From Dendrophyllia cribrosa (taxonomy: Eukaryota; Cnidaria; Anthozoa; Scleractinia; Dendrophylliidae), in NCBI GenBank assembly GCA_024195265.1, contig JAJLRJ010000009.1, forward strand, positions 4,635,791-4,699,790: DNA of 64,000 nt. Direction: 5' to 3'. The position numbers and the translations under genes are program-made. The notes under the pieces are model-generated. The model saw nothing but the letters and a program-made list of their open reading frames with translations. It searched no databases and was not told where the DNA came from. This document shows, in pieces, positions 52,001-63,697 of this stretch (within the stretch, counting starts at the first letter, position 1; every line of letters begins with the position of its first letter).

Positions 52001-55000
52001 TTATTCATAAATGGCGGCCAATTTATTATTCTTTTATATTCATGCTAATTAGCCTACCTAGCCTCGTTAGCAAGTGCAAAATTCAAAAGTATTTTTGCTC
52101 TAAAATGAGGCTTGGTAGGCTGATTAGCATGAATATAAAAGAATAATAAATTGGTCGCCATTTATGAATAAGGTCTATAAGGCTATTATTATTAACAAGA
52201 ATAAGGTGCTACTTCAAAATTACAGATGCAACAAAAGTTTCATTACAGAATTCGAAGTCTATTAATCTTTTTAAATGGCCAACCACATTTTTCTCCAAAC
52301 AGTATCAACCGTTTATAGCAATGATTCCCATCTTTTTCTAAAATCCAGAAGCTTCTTATATCTTAAGGCAATTAGCTTTTCAGTCTCTTTCTTAAAGTGC
52401 CCCTGTGATCAAATTTTTGATTTTCATTTTTTTACATTTTCGTGTACAATTAGACTTTCTTCTTAAGTATTGAAAATCACACGAAAAGCAACAAAAACTT
52501 TGGACTTGTTCTTCGTGCAATTTTCGATACTTATTGTTATTATAATTTCAACCCGTGAGGTATGTTTGAGTCTTTGACGTCACTTTCTCCCATTCGCAAC
52601 CAAGCCTTGGAACAAGGTTGATTAATGGCGGCCGTAAATTCTCGGAAATAAATGTTAAAATAAAATGACTTCTGATGTTCGTAATGGATTGAAATTTGGC
52701 AAAATGAGTAAGAAAGTCTAATAGTACACGAAAATGTAAAAAAATAAAAATCAAAAATTTGATCACAGGGGCACTTTAACTTCTACCTTGTGTAGAAACA
52801 AGTTAAATTTAGGGAGGGATTTGTTTCTTCTGCACTCCCATGTACTTAGCTTAGTATACCCAAAATTATCAGATAATTTAGAAGATCATTGCTATTAAAA
52901 ATTCCAACTATAACTTCTTTTAGCGATAAGCTCACAATTTCTCCACGGAGGGCACGGAGGTCGCGCCACCAAATACTAAATCTATTCCAAAAGTAACTCC
53001 TTCAGTTGCTGCATAACTGCGATGATCACATTCTCGTAAAGAGAAGAGATTACATTACACTTACATTATAGGAAAGGTATATCAGTCTGTAAGGAGAATT
53101 AACAATTTGAGATGACTGATATCCTCTCCTATATATAGTCAAACTTCATATCAAACAGTCAGTGAAGTCTGTGGACGGAGCTATTCTGCGCTAAATTAAA
53201 ATTTAGCGGACGCACCATAAAAAAAGCTGAAAGTGCCAAGAATCAAATTTAAGAAAAATCCCAAAAAATTTAATTTCATTTTTTAAAATATTGAAAAACA
53301 AATGGAACCATGCAAAATAACTTCCGAAGAGGTTTCATTTGATTGCTCACATAGGATCATAGTTTTTAGTGCACAGACTCAAAAGTTAGAACCGTACACT
53401 ACATGTCGCCATAATTGATTCTCTGATTCTTAGCAGTAGTTTTCTGCAGCAGTGTTTTTATGCTGTACAAGGTGGTGCTAACTTTTGATTCTGTGGATGA
53501 AATCCTATTTGTGGTGCTGCTTTTTGTGCAGTATAGAGCTAACGACAATTTGACAATCTGTCCTTAGTTTCAAACGTAGGTGGAGAAAAAGTGTACCAAA
53601 CCTGAATCTTTTCTCAATGTCAGTCTTCCTTTGGATGCATCAAAATGCGGTGTAAACGACGAAGCAGACATTGATCCTGAAGATCCCCATCCAACACCAA
53701 GTTGAGCTGTAAGAACGATTAAACATCTTTTAAAGAAATGCAGTTGAGCCCTGATGACTATTACACACGAAGTTCCGGTATAAAAGGTTTAGCTCCTTCC
53801 CCATTTCACATCTTTTGGGTGTGAAATGCAAATTTTATAAAAGGTTAACTTGCGCGTCCTTTAAATATAATTTGCTTCAAAAATCTAATTAAACTAAGAT
53901 TTTACCTAAGCAAAAAAGAAATAGAAGTTCATAAAGACTTCTGATATAACTTTCATAAAGTTTTTCCAAATTGTGTTAGCAATGGTCTTAGTACCGACGC
54001 ATGTTTTTTTTGTCAGTTGTTAATGCTTCAGTGGTTGATTGACGACTAGAGGTGAGAATGTCGGTAAGAAAAAAGGTCCGAGTTTTTTCCTGGTATAGTT
54101 TCCTGTAACCCTAACCTTATCCAATACCTGGTAAGGAAAATTGCTTCTAAAGTGTAACCTCTGCTTTGGGACACCTTTATTAAGGAGACACCTGGTCCCG
54201 GCCGGCAAAACGCTCATAATATCGAATAAAGGGACATCTCTATCTGAAGGGGACACTTCTCCTGGTCCCCATGGAGTACCCTTAAAGGCCCGTTTACACA
54301 GGCGATTTTTTGTACAATTTTTGTCGCACTTTTCGGTACAATTTTTGTCGCGCGCAAGTTGCATCTTCGAATCGCGTGTGTAAACTAGCCGCGATTTCAG
54401 TGCGATTTGGGCGCGATTAGTGTCGCGCGATGTCGCAGAGGTTTCGAACATGTTCGAAACCTGATGCAACTTGGCGGCGATTTTTGGGAAATCGCAGCAA
54501 ATATCGCACCCGAATTGCACAGGAAATCGCCGCTAGTTTACACTCGCGACAAAAGTTGCATTGGAGAGCGCGACAAAAATCGCATCAAAAATCGCATGTG
54601 TTAATGGAGGTTCCACTGTATTCATCTGGCTTTAGAGCGGTTTTCGATTGGGTGTAAATGGTAAATTTGCGTTTTCTTTGGTTTTGAATTTCTAAGCTTT
54701 GTGACTAGTTAAGAAAAATCGCGCTACTCTTTCAACAGATAAGAAGTTAGACCAAAACCGATAGTATTCTATTTGCACCGGTCTCACCTGCTCTCCTTTG
54801 TCGAGCTGGAAATCTAGTGGCCACATGGATAAAATATACAGACATCTAACAATAACATCCCAATCTCAGAAGCACCCAAACTCAAAACACCCCGAAACAG
54901 AAGCACTTAATGTTCAGGGAACCCACACTCAAAAATCAAAATTCCAAGCTCCATGGGCTCCTGCAAGCTCAGAGATACTGAATCTGGTACAAAAGCCCAA

Positions 55001-58000
55001 ACTAGAAATAGGACAAAATCCAAGGCGGAAAGAAAACGAAATTCCTGTATTCTACATAAGAAACGCATTTGCCAAAAATACAAGGCGGCGAGCGGGCAAT
55101 GTAAAAATACTTATAAAATTCATTAATAATTCATAAGAAAATACAAAAGAAATGAAAATTTAATGAAGGTTTGGAAATAATCCTGATACAGAACAGCTAT
55201 GCTGTGGCTATGTTTTCACGAGGCGGTTGTTCTCGCTTAACATTTCTTGAGGTGATTTGCTTACCGACCGCGTTAAGCACCTTAAATATTTTATGCGTTT
55301 TCACGGACAGAGTTTTATTCATTTTTCTTGATGTTTGGCCCTTGTTAGCGGAATAACAAGAAAGATGGCGGGGGACAGAGACGCTTGCAAATATATGATT
55401 CTTATGTTTATTGGTGTGCTATCGCGTTTGTTCCAGGATCAAAGGAGGAAAAGGTTTCAGCAAAGGCTCAAGTTGCTTGCTATTTGGAGTAGGAGAAAGC
55501 CTGTTTCTTACAGAGGATGTTAGAAGGGTATATAATTCATGTTAACACACCATATAGGGATCCTATCATATAAGGATCCTAAAAACTCATTTTAAAATAG
55601 TTAGCTTTTATTTACTGTTATGGGTAGTGATATCCATGACAGTAAATAAAAGCTAACCATTTTAAAATGAGTTTTTAGCCCTAAATAAGTGCCGGATTCT
55701 TTGATGTGCATAAATTAAAACCCACCATGAAGTATATCCCGTTAGAAGATTCAAACATTCGCGGCAAATGCAAATTATATCACCTCTGACATGCCCTCGT
55801 CGGTTGTTTGAACGCTGGCGAAATGTGACTGGCCGAAATTAACTGCCGCAATGGTTTGGTGTCTTAAATTTAATGAGAATTCTATTGAAGTTCGCCGACT
55901 CGCTTAACTTTAAGCGAGTTGGACAAGCAACTATTTTCACGAGATTTCCGACTGTCACTCGCTCAGCGACTTGAAAAATCGCTCGTGAAAACACGGCCTG
56001 TATCATTGATACAAAATACTAATAGTAATGCTAATAAGCTGAATCGCTATAATTGTTTTTTATAAGTTATTATCAATTATTGGACGAGGTTGAGCAACAT
56101 ATCGTGTTTTGTCGACTGTATCTTATAATTGATCTGCGAGACACTGTCGACAAATCACGATATTTTGCGATAGCCGAGTTCAATAATTGTTTTATGATTG
56201 GATCAGCGAGTTTGTTTTTCAATTTAATATTTATCCATAACTGCTAAAACAGAGGAGAAATCGGGCTGCCATTGTAGAGGACGGGAGCAGAACAGTTATT
56301 CGCAGCAAAACAACTTTGTGCGCAGAATTATTCGTAGGCATTTATTTGCAGGTCACATGGTGGGCTCTCGGCCAATGAAAAGGAAGAAAAAATGCATCAT
56401 ATGAGACAATAAAAAGATTGTTGTCGTCGTTGTTGCATCGAATGATAAAATGCTCGCTCGCATCAGGCCCGATCGCCTGATGCTCGCCATTGTAAATATC
56501 CATACAGTTCTGCCCCTCATATTGTACATAGTTAATAGAACAAACTGGTTATGAAACTCAGTCAGTCATTTGTTATATGTTTTTGTTCTCCAATTCTTTT
56601 GTTCGTTTGCCTTGACCCTGCACAAAACACAAAAGGTATTGAAATGCATATGAGCAACTGACCAGTAGAAACATTTGGGCTTACACGTTAAACAAAACAA
56701 TGTGCAGGATCACGGTTCGTTCAACATAAAACAAAACAGCTTTGTACAATCTTTTTGAAATTTGTTGAGCTTCATAACCAGTTTGTTCTATTAACTATGT
56801 ATTGTATCTGTTACTTACAATTGCTTAGCCCATTCTTCTTGAAGCAAGTGCTATCGTTGTAACAACAACCAATGACATAGCAATTTCCTTCTGTTATGTC
56901 CGCCCAGCCACAAGGTACACGGTCGTTTACTTCAACAGCGGGGCAGTGTAAATGCACTGTCGAAAGAAAACAAACAGACAGTGGAAACGAGGAAAGTAAT
57001 GAAACCTCACCTTACTTTTCATTCTGTGGATGTAATCCTAAAGTGTGACCATTCAAATGAAAGCTACTGAGCAGTACTTTCTTGTGGTACTGTTTAGAGT
57101 GGTTTTACTAAACCCGTGAAACACTACCTAACAATTAGTGTGTGATAGTCCAAATTAAACAAAAGAAAACAATGGAATTATAGTATAACAGTGCGTACTA
57201 TTCTACTAACAATTTCACGAGTTAAGTTAAATCACTCTATTATGCTGTGCAAGGTAGTTATAACTTTTGAGTCTGTGGATGAAATCCTAAAGTGTGACCA
57301 TTGAAATGAAAGCTCTTGAGCAGTACCATCCTGTGGTACTGTTTATTATGCTGTACAATGTGGTTCTAACTTTTGAGTCTGTGAATGAAATCATAAAGTG
57401 TGACCATTCAAATAAAAGCTACTGAGCAGTACTTTCCTGTGGTGTTGTTTATTATGTTGTCGGCAAGGTGGTTTTAACCTGTGGTTCTGTTTATTAGTCG
57501 CGGTTATACGATACATCTTTTACCTAGGTAAATTCGAAATAACAATAGTCGCGGCCTGCTTAAATTTGCATTTACCTAGGTAAAGTTGTTTTCTTCGTGC
57601 AACCGATTTTACTAAGGTAAAATTTTACCTCATTTGCACGTACTGGAAAACAATAACGCAAATGGTTTTTTACGTGTAACCGATGTTATCTAGGTAAAAT
57701 GTACCCAGGTAAATTTTAATGGTCACGCCATGGAAAACAATAGAATTTTTCCTAGGTAAAAGCCTACGTAATTAGTAGGGTCGATTTAATCTAGGTCTTT
57801 TACCTAGGTAAATTCGAAATAACAATAGTCGCGGCCTGCTTAAATTTGCATTTACCTAGGTAAAGTTGTTTTCTTCGTGCAACCGATTTTACCAAGGTAA
57901 AATTTTACCTCATTTGCACGTACTGGAAAACAATAACGCAAATGGTTTTTTACGTGTAACCGATGTTATCTAGGTAAAATTTACCCAGGTAAATTTTAAT

Positions 58001-61000
58001 GGTCACGCCATGGAAAACAATAGAATTTTTCCTAGGTAAAAGCCTACGTAATTAGTAGGGTCGATTGGTTTTCCCAGGTAAACCAACCAATGAAATGTCG
58101 AGTTTTGACAGCGAGTTTTTTATTGCATGCTCTACACGCTCTCGCTGTCGTTTCCATGCCAATGAAAATGCAAAATTCTCAAATTGTTTTGTGCCATTAA
58201 GGCCCCGTCCACACTAATGCGTTTTTCGTTTGAAAACGCATACTTTTTTATCCTTTTTTTTTTACAGATCGTCCACACTAAAATGATCAAAAACGGATAT
58301 GTTTATCTATGAAAACGGAGGTTTTCGAAAACGCTTTTCAGAGTGGAGACTTTTGAAAACGCAGGGGTATCGTTTTAGTATGGACGGCAAAAATGGAGCT
58401 TTCCAAAAACGCTTACGTCACAACTCAGTTGCAAACAAACCAGTATTCAATATGGCGGACGAGCTTGTGTTTCTGGTGTTTAGCCTTCTTTCTAGCTTGA
58501 TTGCTTGTCGGAAGTTAGTTGTCGGCCGCTTTTTTGACTTTAAACTCGTTTGTTACCTTAAGTAAAAGCCCAGTAAACGTTCCACTTCATCGATCTGTCT
58601 GATCTGTCTGATCTGCTTCCTTTTCTGACGTCTTTTACTTTGCAGATTTTTACCATTTTTACTGCAGAGTTTGCGAGCTATAAACGCGTGACGCGTAGTA
58701 ACTCGTAGTATCGCTGACACTATTGGAGCATGCGTATTGAGCAGAAAAAAACCTCCGAGCAGAGCCTGGTGATGAAAATGCATCTTTCAGCCCCTAGTGT
58801 GGACGGTCAAAAACGATGTGAAAACGCTAGTGTGGACACAGATCTTTTTATCCGTTTGCGGGGAACCAAAAACGGAGGTTTTCAAAAACGCATTAGTGTG
58901 GTTAAAATAACTAAAAAAAGGAACATTTTAAAGCAACCACGACGGCAAAAACGTTAGTTAAAAACTTTTAAACTACCTCGCAATTATTCCAAATTGTTTC
59001 ATGACTTTCAGTAATTTGTCTAATGTTTGGGAGTTGAATTCGCTAGAAAGGAGTTCATATTCAGACAGAGAAAGGAAACCTCGAATTTAGTCATTTGACG
59101 TTGTTGTTTGCCAGAGAACGGCAAAAAAAAATTATCAAAGTGTGTAACGCACGTGTAGAGTCGTTGTTTTGCTAATTAAACCTATTGATTTTTCTACGTT
59201 CTCGTTGCCGTCGCCGAAAAGCCTAGGTAAATTGATTTTACCTTGGTAAATCAAATTTACCTAGGTAAAGGGAAAGTGCTTCGTGTAACCGCGGCTATTA
59301 TGTTGGCAAGGTGGTTTTAACTTTTTATTCTGTGAAAGAAATCCTAAATTGTGACAATTCAAATATATGCTACTAAGCAGTACTTTCCTGTGGTTCTGTT
59401 TATTATGCTGTTCAAGGTGATTATAACTTTTTTCCGTGGATGAAATCCCAAAGTGTCACTGATTCGATTTTATACAAGCAATAACCGTCAAACTTACAAG
59501 GGCGTAGACCAACGCAATTGAACACTTTTTGCATCTCTTTTACGCCCAAGGCTTTTCTCCAGATGGCTAATTGACCAATTCTAAAGTTGGATGTTCCACC
59601 TGTCGGGCGCAAGCCAACCAACAGATGGTTGTGGTTCTCCTGAAGTCTAGAAGTTGCATGAACTGTACCCCAAACTACGTCTGCTCCATTGATAACCATC
59701 CAAGGATTGTTGCTGGATTTTTCGCGCCAGGCAACAAAAATGTGGTACCAGACGAGAGGAGTTATTTTAACAGATAATCTTCCGTATTTGTTGGTCGAAT
59801 ACATATTGACGGTCAGCTGCGAAGTGGATGTTAGGTAGAAAATTGCCAGTCCTCGATCAGCATCTTTTTCGGCTGTGTATAGAATATCACTATCAACATC
59901 ATCATTTACCATCAACCAGAACCCAACTGTGATGCCGTTTGTGCAAAGCGTAAAATCGCTGATGCAATTTCCAGTAAAGTCTCCAAAATCAATTGTCCAA
60001 TTTTCGGTAGCATTTATTTTCATGACGTCAGTTCGCAGTCCTTCGTTTCCAGGACCGTCTTTCCTCACAAGATGGACACTCTTCCCGTGCTTTGAACCAT
60101 TCAAGTCAAAAACGGTTTTATCACTTGCAAATTTGTCTAGCGGCCAGAAGTGATCGGCTTCTTTGTAGCATTTGGCTGTGTGGCACATGAAAATGAAAGT
60201 AAAAAAACTTAAAGCACTTTCGAAGTTTTATATGACTTTATACAAAACACGTACAGTAAGAAGTAAAATAAATAATAAGTCGAATAAGTAGGAGGGACAA
60301 ATGTGATCTTGAAACAAACAGGAAAGTATTTTGGCCCTGTAAAGCATCCCAGGTAGGGGGGAGGGAACCCCTCAGAATTTTTACATACCCGTTTTCAGAC
60401 CTTACCTTTAAAATCCATTCTCGTTTTCAGGCCTCGCTCATTTAATTATTCTTTATCGTGGTTCCCTTTACGTAAATACTACAGCTGTATACCCAATTTC
60501 AGGCCACAATGGACAAAATCTACACCCGTTTTCAGATCAAAACGGCTCAAAAACCATAAACCAAAACCTATATAGGGGAGTACCCCCCCCCCCCCCCGGG
60601 ATGCATCACAGTAATTTAAAAGGAGAAATGCTAGAAGGGAAGCTACAAAAAGCGTTGAGTTGGCACCCCAACGGATTGGTGGGTAGAGAGATCATTTCAG
60701 TTTGGTGATTGTTTCATGGCTTTTGCATTCTCACGGAAACAAATATGATGATGATGATGAAGACGATGACATTCTTACGTTTTTAGGAGGGAGGGGAGGG
60801 AATTTCTTTCAGGGGAACGTGTATAGATCCAATCTGCAAAAAGAGTTCCTTTGTTATATTATGTATCTGATTGGATTTTCGTCTTGCAAACATAAAAAAC
60901 ATACATAAACCTAGTTTGAAGGTGGCTTAGCTCGCCACGAGTTTTTCGTAGCTCGATCAGTGGTTATAGCATCTGACCGGTGTGCGGAAGGTCATAGGTT

Positions 61001-63655
61001 CGATTCCAGTCGGGGCTCAGTTTTTTACTTTGTCCCACGCTCGTGACATGATGAACATTGCATCTCTCTTACAATAAAAAGATTTGAATAGTCCTTCTGA
61101 TTGGTTGAAACAATCTCTCAACCAATCAGAAGGACTACCCTGATCTGGGTAGCGTTACATCATCACTCGGTATTTTTGCGCTCGTTTCTCAGACGTTTTT
61201 TCGCGGAGGAAACCGTAGTGGCGCCACCGCGAAAAGTCGTCTGTTTTCTCAGGCTAATAAACAGCAAACATATATATTTTTTTCTGTTTGGGTACCAGAC
61301 CGATGGACTTTAAAGGGAAGGGGTAAAGGCGGGAGGGGGAAGGAAAAAATTATATCATAACTGGGATTGTACGATAAACTCTGTTAATAAAACGTTAATC
61401 ATTTAGCCTGCCTGATCAAATCTTCACTCAAGCTTTATGGCAAAGATACACCAAGAATCAAAAGCTCCTTTAAGCCAACTCGTGAACATGAAACGTTCGG
61501 ACGGTCTCCTCCCCTAGGTGTTTTGCTCCATCGACTCCCACCCCTTTCGTCTAACTCTCCACCCTCCCCTCCCTTCAACTCTGTTAACATATCAAATACT
61601 CCTGTGAGACAACTCGTGAATAAGAAACGTTTGGACCCTCCCCTCCCCCTCCCCTCTCCGAGGTGTTTTCCACCCTCCCCTCCCTTCAACGTCGTCCCCA
61701 TGGGTGAGGTAGGTGACTATAACATATCGAGGGCTCAATGTTTACAGCCAATCGAGCGATCGAGTAAAATTTTGTCCCACTGCTATAACTCGGTTCAACG
61801 CTTCGCGTATTCACGAGTTAAAAACTAGATGAAACTCACTTTCTGTCTGCCTGTTGAGTAAAGTGATCTTCGTGTTTTGCGTAGGATCTGCAGTAAACGA
61901 CAAATAACTGACGGAAATAGGAGACGGGTCAGTCCACTGCAACAGAACCTCTCCTCCAGACCCCAGCACCAGGTTACTCGACCGAAAGTCAATCCAGATG
62001 ATCCGCTGTTGGCCATCTGCTAAAGCATTTGGGGTACTTTCGGAGTGTGCCAAGGATTCGACTCCGCCTTCTGTAGAGCGATATATATTTGAACTGCCAG
62101 AGGAGTCATAGATTTCAAAACGATATCTCGCAGAGTCAATCTGTGGCTTTTCGTGAAGAGTAACGGAAACGCTCTGGGAAGCTTCGATCCTGAGGTAGAT
62201 GGACTTTCCGGATACGGGATGAATGTCCGTTGTTTTTGCATTTGGAATAACAATACTGCTGGCCAGCTTATCTAAAAAAGGTCAAACATTAACTGATCAG
62301 ATTATTGTAAAACTGAGATGGGATCCGCTCTATAACAGGAGAGAGATGTATATTCAGTTCTAAGACTGGTAGACAAGTGTATTTTGAATAGAGCCCCTAT
62401 AGAGGTTTTGCACGGCAGCCATGTTGCATGGCAGGAACAATGAAAATGTTTTGCATTAGAAAGAACATTCTTTCCCATAGGGAAAAGAATCTTTTGTTCC
62501 TGCCATGCAACATGGCTGCCGTGCAAAACCTCTATTTACTTTTCAAATTATTTTAATATTACAAGAACTGATACTAGAAATAAGGACTAGAAACAACCCA
62601 CAAAACAAACCTTTTAGGCAGTTATCGTGATAAAATTGGATTTCCTTGAAGCCGTTGCTGTAAACGGTGTAAACGCTTTCTACTTCAACCTTCACGAAAT
62701 TGGTCAGGACGTCTGCAAAACCTCTTACGTCCCAAACTGCATTGTCCAAAAAACTAGTGCCTTCATTTTTAGTCAGTTCCACCTAAGAGTAATAAGAAGT
62801 GTTTGATAGATGAGGCCTGATGGGAAATGATTCACCCATATCTAAATTTCTGGGTTCTAACTTCGGTCCAGGGTTCGAGTTCTTGGACAAGACTAGACGC
62901 AAACAGTATGTTTCTGTTAATCACCTTGTACGTGGTTGTCGGCGAATTATAAAAAAACTTACAAAACATGGGAAACAGGTAACCTGCGAAGGACTAGCGG
63001 TTGTAAATGCTATAGATATTAATGACAACTATTTAAAATGGTTGGTCCTGAAAACCTCTGCATGATTAATAAACGTATTGTGTTGTATTGTATTGTACCG
63101 AATGTTAACACAAAGTTAGTAAAACTCTTAACAGATAACATGTGATGTTATACTGACATCTGATAGAGGTGGGGGTGAAAAAAAATACGTTGGCAATACT
63201 TCTATAGTCCCTTATTCGTGCAATGGAAACCCTCACTCTCTTCCACTCGTCATACCGACCCATAATATAGCTCCATCCTCCTCTCCCTCTTCCTTAACAA
63301 CCTTTCCAACTCCCTGAACCTCCCTCCCTCCCTACCCACCCACTTACCTGTAGCTACATACGTCCTTCGCTTCGTCTCTCACTACCTCCTTTCTTACATT
63401 ACTCCGTACCGTCTCTGATGGGGACGTAAACTGAACTACGGGACGTAACAAAACCCTGGCTGTGACCACCCTCAGTGCCATTGTTCATGGATGTTGGTGG
63501 GGAGATGAGATCAACAGTGAACCGAAAGCGACTGCCTGGAGCGCCCTCATGAGCTGACGCCCGATTTCATTCTCATAAGTGTATGTAAAGCGCCATGAGA
63601 CAATCGACGCAAGTGGTATGTGCGATATATAAGTCATCCATCCATCCATCTATCC

Positions 63656-63697
<42 letters not shown>

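Noticed and set aside
54798..55136. A 112-residue plus-strand frame rich in Gln, Asn and Lys
   Set aside because: No domain, no splice support, and it lies in repeat-rich intron sequence.
62820..63065. An 81-residue frame ([19 protein letters not shown]...) in the intron before the first exon
   Set aside because: It looks somewhat protein-like and may be a LINE remnant given the TTGTATTGTATTG run after it, but I cannot name it.
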